Shown here one piece after another: positions 24,432 to 36,023 of a DNA stretch of 64,000 nt. Below the pieces are notes generated by a model. The model did no database searches. It saw nothing but the letters and a program-made list of their open reading frames with translations, and was not told where the DNA came from. Numbering within the stretch: the stretch's first letter is position 1; each line of letters opens with the position of its first letter. Both the position numbers and the translations under genes were made by a program. This DNA comes from Maratus speciosus (lineage: Eukaryota > Arthropoda > Arachnida > Araneae > Salticidae). The stretch lies in NCBI GenBank assembly GCA_963932465.1, contig OZ010786.1, positions 274,320,411 through 274,384,410 on the forward strand. Direction: 5' to 3'.

Positions 24432-24991
24432 ATAATAATAAAAGAAATTAGGAAACACAAGATTATGCCTATTATTATTTAAAGGTAGCAATATTACATT
24501 AGCTAAATGCAAGGAAAATTACCACTTATACTCAACAAAAGAAAATTTTGTGTTATTGCAGTAAAATTAATAAAAAACTTGATAAAAAAAAAAAAAAAAA
24601 AAAAAAAAAAACGAACTTTAATTTCATAATAAGATTACTTTTACTTATAGTTTAAAATAAATACATATATTTTAAATATTTCAATTTACTCTAAAATTAA
24701 AAAGAATAAAAAGAAAATTATGTAACATGTTAATAAATTAGCAAAATAAATTATCATAAGTAAACAGCCTTTCAAAACTATTACAACACTTTAATTAAAA
24801 TATTGCTCAAACACACATGCAATTCAGACATTTTTCTCATCTTTAGTCAGTTTATTTAAGTTAATCACTTTTTGTCATTTATTTAGAAAAAAGTCACTTT
24901 TATTCACTTTTTCGAAGAAATTGTACTTTGCTTTTATGATTTTGATTTATAAGCAAAAACTAACTACTAGACTTCTTTATATCGTCTTTAG

Positions 24992-25135
24992 AAACTTGAT
25001 GAAACACTTTTGTTGGCTCAAACTAAAATGGAAACCTATTATCTTGAACCTTTTGCAAATGCTTTGGTAACAGCCATAAAATCAGTGACATTATGCATTG
25101 ATGATATCTTCCATAAAAATATAATCAGTGTATGA
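24992..25135 (+). pseudogene. Possible chaperonin (CCT/TCP-1-like) C-terminal remnant
   Basis: A 48-codon open frame directly after a perfect acceptor-like TCGTCTTTAG and closed by TGA. It includes METYYLEPFANALVTAIKSV and then TLCIDDIFHKN. CCT subunits, especially gamma, end with an EP(L)A...TA(V)ET...(R)IDDI(V) pattern, so the EP, TA and IDDI positions match with a short internal gap. Upstream sequence shows no coding. It may be a decayed processed pseudogene tail, an unused exon, or chance; the resemblance is judged from memory of the family pattern and is weak. Confidence 0.3.
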
Positions 25136-26152
25136 CATAAGTTTAATTGTTGCTAAAACATTTACACTAGACATTCCATTTACCAATTAATGTAAATTAC
25201 TACAGTTATGATGCGCCTAAAACAATTACAGTATATACTTATGTGTAAGTCAACCCCTCTATTTTGATTTGATTATTTGATTTCAGGTGACAAGCTTGAG
25301 CTCATCTAGTTGACCCGCTATTTTTTGATACTGCATTTTGACAGTTTCTAAGACCGAAGCAACAATGTCAAACCTCCGGGGATGATAGAATGAGTTTGTT
25401 TATTTTAATTTTTTTAATTGCATCATTGTGGAGAGCAAAAAATGAATCCCATGACAAAAGCCAAGTTTTTTCTTCAAAATTCCACCCAATCTTTGATTGC
25501 TTTAGGCAATCCTTAGCATTGGTATCGTTCATCCAAACTCTTTTGGGGCAGAAACAATATCACAATGTTGAAATTAATTACTTTTCTAAAAGTGTTTCAC
25601 CTAAAAGTTGTTACTGAAGATCATTTTCAGGAAAGGCAAATGTTACAATACTTAGATCACGACATTAACCACTTCACCGGCAGCAGGTATAAGGAAACAG
25701 TGCTTTTACCCCTGACTAATCTCGGAAGAAACGCTGAAATGGTTAAAAGATATACAATTATTTATTACATTATATGTTACATTATCTCAATATCTTTGCT
25801 ATGTTGTATGCTATATTTTAACATCAGTGTTCTTGAATGTTTTTGTTTATATTTTACTTTGTTGCATTGGAGAAAATAAGGATTTCAAATTTGGATTTTT
25901 GGTCTCTCATTTAAGTTGACCTTCCCTCTATGTACTTTGATATTTTGTCCTGAATTTATTGAATCATATGTAAGTATATGCAGGTTGATCAGTGGTAGTA
26001 CTACTTGCTAATATTGTAGAATGAAGCAGGTGATTAAATGTTCATAGTTTTTTTTCACATAGTAATGATTATGCCAAAGGACAGCTTTCTTCGAGTAAAG
26101 TACTCACAGGGGTGCAATGCCAAATCACTTTAATTCTTATTTAACCATTAAA

Positions 26153-26345
26153 GTTGCCTGCCTCCTTATCTAGTGGTTAGAGCTTCAAAAGACTACTAGT
26201 CGAGAGGTGTCAAGTTTGAATATTGGTTGTGTCTTGAATATTCATAGTAGATCAAATCCCACATTAAATAGAAGTTGCACTCCTTAATGTGCAAAACATG
26301 ATCATAGTGCCTCAAGCCAACCAGCAGAGCTTGTGCCTATCACAA
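26153..26345 (+). mobile_element. tRNA-derived SINE
   Basis: A tRNA-like head: CTAGTGGTTAGAGCTTC (A-box type, about 26,170-26,186) and, some 40 bp on, GTGTCAAGTTTGAATATTG (B-box type, like GGTTCGAATCC, about 26,207-26,225). These have the spacing of an RNA polymerase III internal promoter. The rest does not fold as a complete tRNA and continues into a non-tRNA body, so it is a SINE rather than a tRNA gene. Confidence 0.6.
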
Positions 26346-26453
26346 GACTAATAATAAAATTTCTTCAAAGTGTTCATAAAAGCTACTACAAATTTTTAAC
26401 AGAAGAAAGAAAACTTAAAAAAAGAAAAGTGTCCAGCTAAACTGATGGCATTG

Positions 26454-27173
26454 AGCTCACAGGCTATTCACACTAATTGTATATTATACTCTTATTTTAA
26501 AGAATAATGCCCCTCAAAAAAATAAGTGAAGGGGAATTAGCCCCCGTTTCCCCCTTTATACTTAACCAGTGAACCTCCAAATCTAATCAGGGAAGCTCCT
26601 TATCATAATAAACCGGTATACCAAATTTGGAGCAAATCGAATAATCCTGCAAAAAAAACCATTTATCTAAATTAAGAAGGTGGACTAGCCCCCCTTTATC
26701 CTTAACCAATGAATCCCCAAAACGAATCAGGGAAGCTCCTTAACATAATAAACCGGTACACCAAATTTAGAGCAAAGCGAATAATTCTGCATGAAAAACC
26801 TGTTTATATAAATTAAGGGGGTAGACTAGCCCCCTTCCCCCTTTATTCTTAACCAATGAACCCCCAAAACTAATCAGGGAAGTTCCTTAACACAATAAAC
26901 CAGTATACCAACTTCGGAGCAAATCGAATCATTCTGCATGAAAAACGCATTTATCTAAATTAAGAGGGGTGGGCTAACCTCCCTTTTCCCCCTTTATCCT
27001 TAACCAGTGAACCCACAAAACTAATCAGGGAAGTTCCTTAACATAATAAACCGGTATACCAAATTCGGAGCAAATCGAATGATTCTGCAAGAAAAACCCA
27101 TTTATCTGAAGTACATACATACATACAGAACGGGCGGGCACATTAGCTCTCAGGCTTTGATAGCCTGTGAGCT
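26454..27173 (-). mobile_element. Helitron-like element with ~146-bp tandem array (minus orientation)
   Basis: Read on the minus strand: after a T-run, a hairpin TAGCTCACAGGCT / AGCCTGAGAGCTA (about 27,144-27,174), then CGCCCGTTCTGTATGTATGTATGT. Four monomers follow (marker GGAAG(C/T)TCCTTA at 26,591, 26,731, 26,878 and 27,029; spacings 140, 147 and 151), then an inverted copy of the hairpin arm (ATAGCCTGTGAGCT ending at 26,454). This is the same plan as the elements at 3765, 15,473 and 47,370 but with unrelated sequence. No ORF. Confidence 0.65.
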
Positions 27174-27508
27174 AAAAAGTAACAAGAAAGGGTACAACTG
27201 AAGCAATGTGATATCACTATTTATTATTTTTTAATTTAGTTTTTGTCACTATTTAGTCACTTTTTTGCATCAATTGTTAATTTTTTGAAGGCATCTATGC
27301 AGTTGCATGCCTGCTCAAATATAACTAAGATTTTGATATTAGATTTTTAAGGAGAGATATCTAAGTACTCTTCTCTTTTGATTATAGTAAATGTGATTGT
27401 TGAGGGATATCTAAGTACACTTCTTTTTCAATTATAGTGAATATGATTGTTGTTAATTCTTCAAAATTTGCTAAATGTCTTTTTTTTATTTTTTATTTTT
27501 TTTTATAG

Positions 27509-27745
27509 GTATGTCCTAAATGCAAACCTCTCAAACAGTACATCCGTTTATTTGATGTAACTGAACGTACTGCTCTTCACAGGCATAATACTGGCCGGTT
27601 TTGTAGAAGATGCAAATCAGAACTGAAAGATACTATTGTTCACTTTGGTGAGAAAGGTACATTGAATTGGCCTATGAATTGGAAAGGAGCTGTTAAAGCA
27701 GCATCCAAAGCAGAAGTTATCCTGTGTCTTGGATCCAGTTTGAAG
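27509..27745 (+). CDS. SIRT7: SIRT7-like sirtuin, exon with zinc ribbon and GSSLK
   Basis: Exon of 237 nt (79 codons, phase 0) after acceptor TTTTATAG. The first Cys pair, VCPKC, lies exactly eight residues after the catalytic His, as in human SIRT7 (His187 to Cys195). It is followed by RLFDVTERTALHRHNTGRFC, the second pair CRRC, DTIVHFGEKGTLNWPMNW and CLGSSLK. All four zinc ligands are present, so the structural zinc module looks functional. The donor AAG|GTTTTC is weak; if it is not used, read-through adds about ten codons and then TAA, which would remove the C-terminal NAD-ribose-binding part. Confidence 0.93.
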
Positions 27746-28530
27746 GTTTTCTTTTTAATTTATTTTTTGTAATACTATATATGTATGCATACATATTGAT
27801 GCAAGTGTGGGCTTGACAAATTTAATTAATATAAATCAGTGCTGTTTAATGTACCATGGCATTTTTTGAAGCTTCTCATGGTAGCTTTCAAATATTTCAT
27901 GTTACTAACTTTTCTTTTTCAAATGAAAATCCTGTTTAAAAGATTTATTGCTTTAAAATCATTAGTAATGTATGTATGTATTATTACTGACTGCATTTAG
28001 TTTTTTTTTTTTTTTTTTTTGGCTCCTTTAACTGCAAAAGTTTTTTGAGATAGATTTTTCTCAGAAAAGCTGATACAAAATTTCTCTTTTTTTTTCTGCA
28101 ATTTATTTTACACAAGCGAGGATGGCCGAGCTATGCTTGGTCAAAATTAGCTTTATGTCAAACTCGATAGAATATTCTCACTGTATCATTCTCTCTGTAT
28201 TATTGCTATAAAGCATGTCATAGTGTAACAGTATTACTTACAAAAACAATCAATATGAAAAGTTGTAGTACATACTTCTAAATCTTACACTATTTACAAC
28301 GAAAGGACATCAATCCAAATCACATTTTTAGCTCATCTCTGATTGTTTCAACCGTGTACCTCAAGTCCTATTAAGAATATCTAAAAAATTCTTTCACATT
28401 CTGAATGGTTATTTTTTCGACAAAAATACCCAAATTTGGCAAATTCTTGCATTTGGTGCCGAGTATGTGTTTTGGCATTCATGATCTGGAAAGTCGATTT
28501 TTCAAAAAAATGTTATCAATATTTCGCCAA
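27746..28530. other. AT-rich stretch after last visible SIRT7 exon; no gene seen
   Basis: Contains a T-run at about 28,000-28,020 and no recognisable exon. If the sirtuin continues, this is intron. Confidence 0.6.
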
Positions 28531-29079
28531 CTTTTTGGTTTCGTGACCCAAAATGACACACTGTCTGCTCGAACATGTGACTTTGCTCAGTGGTCTGGTA
28601 ATCAAAAACGGTAGGATACAAAATTTAGTCAAAATTATTTAAGCTGTTTTATAGATAAAATTAGCTTGAGCAGTGATTCCAAAATAACCTACTAATCTAA
28701 TTTTCTCGAACATGTGACACAGCCATGTGGTCTTCTCGAGCCCAAAAACGATAGAATACAAACTTTAATCAAAATCGTTAGAGCCATTTTGTAGATAAAA
28801 TTAGCTTGACCCATAAGTGACCCAAAAAGAACCCACTAATCGAAATTTCTCAACATGTGATCTATCTCAATGTTCTTGAACCCGAAAACGGCATAATACA
28901 AAATTTTGTCAAAATTGTTTGAGATGTTTTTTAGATACAATTAGCTTGACCCTTACTCATTGTGACACAAAATGACCTACTAATGGAATGTTTTTGAACA
29001 TGTGACCCAGCCCAGTGGTCTTCTCAAGACCAAAAACGATCTAATACAAAATTCAGTCAAAATCATTAGAGCCTTTTTT
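28530..29079 (+). repeat. ~145-bp tandem array, left part
   Basis: Units carry ACCCACTAATCGAATTTCTCGAACATGTGACC, GGTCTTCTCG, CAAAAACGGTAGAATACAAA and TTAGATAAAATTAGCTTGACC. The array is interrupted at 29,080 inside a unit (GAGCCTTTTTT|AGGG) and resumes at 31,489 (TTAGATAAAAATAGC). Confidence 0.8.
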
Positions 29080-31488
29080 AGGGTTTCGTTCATCTGACGA
29101 AATCTTATTCATCTCACTCCTCTGTCTGTCTGTGTGTCACAGAGCCCATTCTCAGAAACTATATATGTTGGAGACTTGAAATTTTGCATACTTATAGCTA
29201 AACACCTCACATCAAATGGCAAATCATAAAATTTTTGAAAAATTCGTAATTAATGAACGTTATTAATTAAAAAAACCCAATTACAAGATCGGAAAGGCAT
29301 TCATAATTCAACAAATGCATGGATTTTTTATCAAATTGCAAAAAAGATCTCTTCCACAGATTAAAAACAGGTGTCATCATTATCTGCAGACGTATTGGCA
29401 CCCAAGAAATTTAAGCAGATCATGTGGTTTTTCGTACTAGGATTTTTTAAAACGAATTTTAAACTTTTAAATTATTAAATTTTTTTATTAATTTTTTTAC
29501 ATCCAGATGTAAAATTTTTCGCTGATTTCTTCAATGTCAGTTTCAATCTTCTATCTTAATTACAAGCTGAGATATTAATTATTATTTAACTAATTGGTTT
29601 TATTTCTATAAAATGCTTCTGGAGATTGTTGTTGCACTATGGGAAATCTTAATTTGTAAAGACTTATAGCAGAACCAGGTCTTTTAAATATAGAAATTTG
29701 AAAGTAATTTCAACGATTGTGGGTCTTAAGGGGTCTTGTGCTATCATGGCTGTTTTCATTGGAACCCTTTGGGGCCGGCTTAGCACTTTAAAACTTAAAA
29801 TTATTATTCTCATCTGCAAAAAAATCCTATATTTTTTTCACATTTCCTTAAATATCTTGGTTTCTATTAGTCGTAGAGCTTAGATTTCATGCCAAAATTA
29901 GCTCCATAGCGCCCAAGCAAGCTTTTTACAATGATTGTTTTGCCGTCTTCTGATTTCCTCTAACTCTATTACATGCCCGAGTAGGGGCCCTTTTAAATAT
30001 TTTTCGATAAATATGAAATACTGGTTTGAACCCTCCCCCCAACATATACCTTATTTTAAAGGTAAATAAATTTCCTGTTAACATATTTCAGAAAATTAAT
30101 GTTATGAGGCACCTCCACTTCACAGGGGCCCCCCAATGTTTGGGGCTGTTTTTTCTTTAGGCAATAACTTTCCCCTAATTGAGCCACAGTGGGGAGAAAT
30201 ATAACTGAGAAGGATCCAGCGAAGATAATTTTTCCCTGCCGATCAAATGGCAATCTCCATTTTTCGATAAATGTCCATCCCCCACTTTGCACCCTCAAGG
30301 GGGCCACTTTTCTGTATTTTGCAGTTACCCGTTATTTGATATAGCGTAGGATAGGTCTGTGACTGCTTAATCATGTTATGCATCTCCGATTTTCTTCCCC
30401 CACCCTTTACTCCCTCAAAAGGGGACACTTTTCTAAATTTTGGAGATACCTGTCAAGTGATATATCATTGGAAAGGTATGTGGCCGCTTAATGATATTAT
30501 GCAACTGAGGTGTCCCTCCCCCCGGTTTGCCCCTGCATGATGAGATAAATATTACTTATTCATTATAAAAAAATTCATAAGTATTGATACCACTATTTTG
30601 GAATAGTAATTTAGCAAATATCTTAAATTTAGTAATTTAGCAAATATCTTAAATTGGTGTTTAAGACCGTCAACCCCTGGACTAATGTATCTACAGATAA
30701 GTTGTAGAAAGGAGTTTCGTTCAGATACATTTTTGTTAAGAATAGAGAGCACTCCCTGGTGGTGAAATGTGAAACTAACAGACCGCGATTTTATTTAAAT
30801 TATGAAATCTAACAACACGATCTGTTTGAAACTTGAAGATAGTTTATAACACATAATAAAAAGTTTAAAAATAATGGCACGAGAAATTTCGGGAAGGGGG
30901 GAGGGGGTTAAAAATTTTTTTTAAACCTTAGTATTTTTTACTGTTTTATGTGCGGTTTTTTGTCGGAGTCCTGAGATAAATGCTACTTGTTCAATATAAA
31001 AAAATTCATAAGTGTTGATACCACTATTTTAGAATAGTAATTTCAGCAAATATCTTAAATTTGTGTTTAAGATCCCCCCCCCCTCCTCCCGACTAATGTA
31101 TCTACGGATAAATTGTAGAAAGGAGTTTCATTCAGATACAGTTTTATTAAGAATAGCGTGTGCTACCTGATGGTGGAATGTCGAATTAAAAGAACATGAT
31201 TTTATTTAAATTAGGAAATCTAACACTGCGATCTGTTTGAAACTTTAAGATAATTTATAACACATAATAAAAAGTTTTCAAAAGAATGGCACGAGAAATT
31301 TCGTGGGGTGGGGGGGGGCGTGATTTTTTTTTTAATCTTAGTGTTTTTTACCTTTTTATATGCGGTTTTTAAGAATTTAATAATTATGAATTATATCAAT
31401 TTGGCTTTATTAATTAAAGAATAAAGTGTTTTGAAAGGAATATTAAATGAAATCCTCTGTGCAATCTGTGATCACACTTACCCACTAG
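29080..31488 (+). mobile_element. Helitron-like element inserted in the tandem array
   Basis: Starts with the AGGGTTTCGT hairpin arm (29,080-29,089), then ATCTGACGAAAT and CTCTGTCTGTCTGTGTGTC. The diverged inverted arm ATGAAATCCT is at 31,447-31,456, followed by the palindrome TGTGATCACA and the end CCCACTAG|TT. It is the same family as 47,370-49,113. The insertion falls within the T-run of an array unit without an obvious target duplication. The interior has a 431-bp duplication (30,541-30,971 and 30,972-about 31,380) instead of the 147-bp monomers. Open frames here show no domains. Confidence 0.7.
30541..31380. repeat. 431-bp tandem duplication
   Basis: TGAGATAAAT-TACTT-TTCA-TATAAAAAAATTCATAAGT begins at 30,541 and again at 30,972. 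The two units stay alignable through GAAATTTCGGG/GAAATTTCGTG, each followed by a G-rich stretch, and end with TGCGGTTTTT. Divergence is several percent. Confidence 0.8.
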
Positions 31489-32525
31489 TTTAGATAAAAA
31501 TAGCTTGACCCATAGTGACCCAAATATGACCTACTAATCGAAATTTCTTGAACATGTGACCTAGCCCAATAGTCTTCTCGTGCGCAAAAACGGTTGGATA
31601 TAAAATTTAGTTAAAATCGTTTGAGCTGTATTTTAGATATAATTAAATTGACCCTGACCCATTATGACCCAAAAATGACCCACTAATCGAATTTTTTTTT
31701 AACATGCGACCTAACCCAATGGTTTTCTCGATCCCAAAAATGATAGAATACAAAATTTAATCAAAGTCTTTAAAGCTGTTTTCTAGACAAAATTAGCTTG
31801 ACCCGTAGTGACCCACTAATCAAAATTTCTCGAACATGTGACCTAGCCCAATGATCTTCTCGTGCTCTGAAACGGCATAATACAAAATTTTGTTAAAATC
31901 GTTTGAGACTTTTTTTAGATACAATTAGCTTGACCCTGACCCATTGTGACCCAAACTGACCCACTAATTGAATGTTCTTGAACATGCGACCTATCCCTAT
32001 GGTATTCTTGTGCCCGAAAATGGTAAAATTCAAAATTTCATAAAAATAGTTAGAGCCACTTTCTAGATAAAATTAGCTTGACCCACAGTGACCCAAAAAT
32101 AACCCACTAATCGAATTTTCTAGAACATGTGACTTAACCCAATAGTCTTCTTGTAATCCAAAACGATAGAATACAAAATTTAGTCAAAATCGTTAGAGCC
32201 ATTTTTTAGATAAAATGTGCTTGACCCATAGTGGCTCAAATATGACCCACTAATAGAAATTTCTTGAACATGTGACCAAGCCCAATAGTCTTCTCATGGC
32301 CAAAAACGGCTGGATATAAAATTTAATTAAAATCATTTGAGCCATTTTTTAAATATAATTAGCTTGACCCTGACCCATTATGACCGAAAATGACCCACTA
32401 ATCGAAATTTCTCAAACATGTGACCTAGGCCAATGGTTTTCTCGTGCCCGAAAATGGTAAAATACAAAATTTAGTCAAAATCGTTAGAGCTGTTTTTAAG
32501 ATAAAATTTACATACACACCCACAC
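31489..32525 (+). repeat. ~145-bp tandem array, right part
   Basis: The box (C/T)CACTAAT recurs at about 31,531, 31,680, 31,813, 31,961, 32,104, 32,247 and 32,395 (spacings 149, 133, 148, 143, 143, 148). It ends in a (CA)n/ACATACACA tract at about 32,508-32,545. This continues the array broken at 29,080. Confidence 0.85.
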
Positions 32526-32584
32526 ACACATACACATACACAATTTTTGCTTGGATTATAGTATAAGATAAGGCCTTACATCAT

Positions 32585-32790
32585 TTTGTAGGAGGCACCA
32601 GTGCAGACTTCACATTAGAGGCCAGCCCGGTCTTGGCCCGAGGCCCGTACATGGCCCGGCTGGCGAAATGAAGGCGAATTTTCAAACGGGCTGGGCCAGG
32701 CCGACAGACAAAATAAACGGGCCGGGCTGTTAAAAAAATTAATTGGGCCTGTCGACCCAATATAAAAAATTGCACGAAGCAGATAAAATA
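32585..32790. repeat. GC-rich GGCCCGGGC-type hAT-end fragment
   Basis: An island of GGCCCG/CGGGCC motifs in AT-rich DNA, beginning GGCACCAGTGCAGACTTCAC. The words CTGGTGCC, GTGCAGAC and GGGCC(A/G)GGCC recur at 51,289-51,310, 52,020-52,110, 54,308-54,330 and 55,180-55,262. It is probably a terminal fragment or solo copy of that element; the hAT affiliation is inference. A minus-strand open frame across it has no domain. Confidence 0.5.
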
Positions 32791-33471
32791 CGAGCCATTT
32801 TTATTGAATACTAGCTGAACTACCCGGCTTTGCCCGTGTGAATTATAAGAGACCTTCCATGTAAAATAATAAAATAAAATGAACTACTATAGTAATCACA
32901 ATAACTGAGATTTGTGCATTCCCGTCCACAAATCATTAAAATGACAATTAGGACACATACGTTATTGTCTCGCCACCATAATAAAATGTCTGAGCTTTAA
33001 TATCACAATGACCGTTTTCTTCGGCTGGTGTAACAGAAAAATTTGTAATTTTCTGACAATATGAAAAACAAATCCACCAAATGGCATATCATATAGTCAA
33101 ATTCTCGTTTGTATGGCATATATCTACATTATAAAGTAAAAATATGTCAGTGAGTAACACTGACATCATACTGTTGATGGCAACAACCTAACAGACAAAT
33201 TATTCTTCTACAGCAATTTTTCTTAACTTCTAAACAGCACACAATTTAATTTTTTAAGCTGTCGAATAGAACAAAAATTCCCTTCAAATGGAATTTATTT
33301 CAAAATTGTATCTCAGTTTTTTTATTTTAATGGGTTTGAAAGTAATTTTCAAACATGGATAATTTTAAATGTGCATGCAGCCCAACGTAACCATTACGAA
33401 AGATGAACCCGTTTGCTCTTAATGCAATATTATGAAGAAAAGGCATGTCTGTGTAACTTTGTCATCATGTT

Positions 33472-35273
33472 TGTTGCATCATAAAAAATATAATGCATCA
33501 TTTCCCATTCAAATTAATTTAAATAATATAATTTATTTCAATTTTACAACTTAAATTAACATTTTCAAACACCTAATTTCTAATCACAAGTTTTAAACTT
33601 ATAATGTAAATTTTAATGATAAATAATTCAATATTTCCTTATTTTTCAATGTAAACATTATCTCTTATTAAGATTATTTAAGTGCAATTAGTATTTTATT
33701 ATATTTCAGTAATTTAACTTTCAAATTTCTTTCAACATACATCGCGAATGTGTAAACACATCGGAATTTTCTAAGTCTAAAATATAAAAAATGGAAATCT
33801 TTTATTTATCAATATTTCCCTTTTAAATTATATTATGTGGATAGAAATATTTATTTCTAGCCGATTGCAAAATTTTCAGTGACTTGTGATAAATACTTTG
33901 GCAGAAATACGCAAAAATGTATTTTCTATCTTTTCTCATTTTTAATTTCGGCGCGTGACGCCATGAGATCATTCTTTCCGACATTTTGAAAGTTCCAACA
34001 AGAAGGGTATTCCCCTTTGCCAAACAGACGCTTAGTTCAAAACCGGACGTCTGCTAAATCGTTTAACATTCCTTTTGGAACACGCACGTTGTGTGTGACG
34101 TCAGGCGCGGGGAGGATAGGCGGTTTTAATTGGCTGGCGCGCTCTGTAATGGTTTTTCATGTTTGAAACTCTGGGTTCTGGAAGTCATCATTCTTCACCA
34201 GGGAGCCGTTAAAGCAAGTAACTTGTGGGGACTGCGACACCGTGCTTTTTTTAGCCGGCTGTTGCGGCAGAAGAGTTCGGCTAGCCAGTGAGAAGAGATC
34301 GACGTTTTGTTAGGCCTTGGCGGCCGTATATCATCTAAAGGAAATATAATCTTTTTTTCTTCAAGAAGCATTTCTAAGTAAATTTCATAGAACATTAATT
34401 GGAAGCCTTGAATGGTTGTTCTACTCATCGACATTTTATTATTCTTCGATCAAACATACTTCTTTGCTATAAAAATATGAATTGATTATCTGTTTTTTTT
34501 GTCGATGCGATAAATAGTAAATTGCCTGTGTAACGAACTGAAATCGTCAAAATCTGCATTTCTGAAGGAAGTTCTCAAACATCCTATTTCCAATTTTCCA
34601 AATCCGTAACTTCTCATTCGATTCGGATTCGCATTTAATAAAAAGAAATAGAATCTACATTCCTGAAAGAAGTTTGTCTACAGCATGTTTCCAGTTCTCC
34701 AAATACAAGAGTCCTTCTACGACCCTAGTTTGACTTTGCATTCCTGAACTTTAATCCCTAGTTTGACTTTACATTCCTGAACTTTAATCCCTAGTTTGAC
34801 TTTACGTTCCTGAACTTTATTCATTTTGGAGGCCTTAAAACAAAAAGAAATATTACGTAAACTTCTGCTTTTTCTTAGATGACAATATATCTCTAATTGC
34901 CTAAAATTATATTAAATTTTACATTCACTTTGATAATCTTTACATAATTCATAATGTAAGAATGCATTCAAATCAGCAAATTTTATATATGTTTAAATAA
35001 ACGTCATTTGTGAATTATCTTTCTGTGTTCAAGTACTTGGGTGAGTGTTTACTTTTCTTTATTTTTTTTTCAGCTACGATAACTAGTAAATATAATTTTA
35101 TTTGATCTTATATAATTTAAAATAATTCTTAAAAACCACATTTAGCAATGTCTACCACTTACGTCATCGGCTGTAGTGTAATTTTGAGCTTATGAATCGG
35201 GATTAATTTTGTTCAATTCAAACTTTGGATTGAATTCCTCTCTCCGATTCATTAAGCCCAGCATTACGGTACA
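33472..35273 (+). repeat. gypsy 5' LTR (1802 bp)
   Basis: Unusually long LTR. Contains a CpG-rich island (about 34,080-34,330), a 33-bp unit repeated three times (CCCTAGTTTGACTTT at 34,723, 34,756 and 34,789) and an AATAAA at 34,996-35,001. Short minus-strand frames inside it are repeated in the 3' LTR and have no domain. Confidence 0.96.
34080..34150 (+). promoter_or_regulatory. Candidate LTR promoter: CRE plus inverted CCAAT
   Basis: TGACGTCA (34,096-34,103) is followed within 40 bp by GGCGCGGGGAGGATAGGCGG and TTAATTGGCTGGCGCG (inverted CCAAT). It is the most CpG-rich part of the LTR and is conserved in the 3' LTR (CRE at 43,007-43,014). Promoter role is inferred from composition and position. 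Confidence 0.45.
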
Positions 35274-36023
35274 TTTATGGTGCCGTTAACTTAGTGATTT
35301 CATTCTTGGAGTTATTGTTTTAAGCCTTTTTAATATTAATTTTTTCTTTTCATTCATAGGCATTGATGCCATAACTTTAAAGATCGGAGATCGGGTTTCA
35401 TTACTTTTTCATGATAATAGATAAAGTATATTTATTAATTAACTTATTAATTATTTAATCATTTATTTTAAAAATAATACTCACTAAACTTATATATATA
35501 TATTTTTTTCTCTCTATTTCATGTGCGGACCCCATATTGGTGCAATATATTTTTAAAATATACATGATTTATATTTTTATTTATTTTCCTTTTAAGATTT
35601 GATTCTATAAATATATGTAAAGAAAAGAAATTTGATTTTTCAAAGATTTATTTGCTAATATTTTTTCATAAATTGAAAAAACGAAAACTTTATATATTAC
35701 GCTTTGAATTTATAATGATTTATTGTTGCATGTTTTGATATTTGTAGTCATTGTGTTCCTTTTTTTCTATTTTGGGGGATTTGTACATTTTTGCATATAT
35801 TTATTTAGTTTAACTGTATTGCACATTAATATGCATTTTTAGAAAAATTTTTAAAAAAAGTAATCTTCCATTTTTTTCATAATTTTTTTTCTTTCCTTCA
35901 TCATTTTAACAAATTTTTCCATTATTATTTTTTTATTTGCTTTGCTTTAAGATAATTTATTTGTCATACATCAGTGTTTTAGTATACCTTTTGATTTTTC
36001 ACGTGTATACAAATTATTACGAT
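35274..36023 (+). other. gypsy leader with candidate primer-binding site
   Basis: A 750-bp untranslated leader. TGGTGCCGTTAAC begins at 35,278, four bases after the LTR; it starts with the TGG that pairs with tRNA CCA ends. The tRNA is not identified. The rest is AT-rich without other features. Confidence 0.6.

Larger units (their letters stand above)
19521..27508 (+). other. SIRT7-like gene intron (8.0 kb)
   Basis: More than half is the copia element. Other content: an A-run at about 24,583-24,611, a short chaperonin-like frame (24,992-25,135), an unidentified block at about 25,230-25,960 with ATACTTATGTGTAAGTCAACC at its start and TTTAAGTTGACC near its end, a tRNA-type SINE, and a Helitron-like element just before the next exon. 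Confidence 0.75.
2491..27745 (+). other. SIRT7: SIRT7-like sirtuin gene, partial (four internal coding exons)
   Basis: Seen: four exons with consensus AG/GT borders encode about 195 residues in one continuous frame. Phases join as 0/0, 2/1 and 0/0 and the order matches the sirtuin core. Known: SIRT7 is a nuclear/nucleolar NAD+-dependent protein deacylase acting on chromatin and rDNA; IPDYRGPNGxWTLLQKG and [11 protein letters not shown] are SIRT7-type, whereas SIRT6 differs at these places. Introns in the window are 9730, 6952 and 7988 bp, mostly transposon sequence. The N-terminal basic/coiled region and the C-terminal part (NAD-ribose-binding VNLQ-type segment and tail) are absent. No matching exon was recognised upstream in 1-2490 or downstream in 27,746-64,000, so the gene either runs past both edges or has lost its 3' end. 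Confidence 0.9.

Noticed and set aside
26153..26345. Possible tRNA gene
   Set aside because: A- and B-box-like sequences are present, but no acceptor stem or full cloverleaf can be built; SINE is the better reading.
34195..34434. 79-codon minus-strand frame in the gypsy LTR, repeated at 43,106-43,345
   Set aside because: It is duplicated only because the LTR is; it has no domain, and the minus orientation is unlikely for an LTR product.
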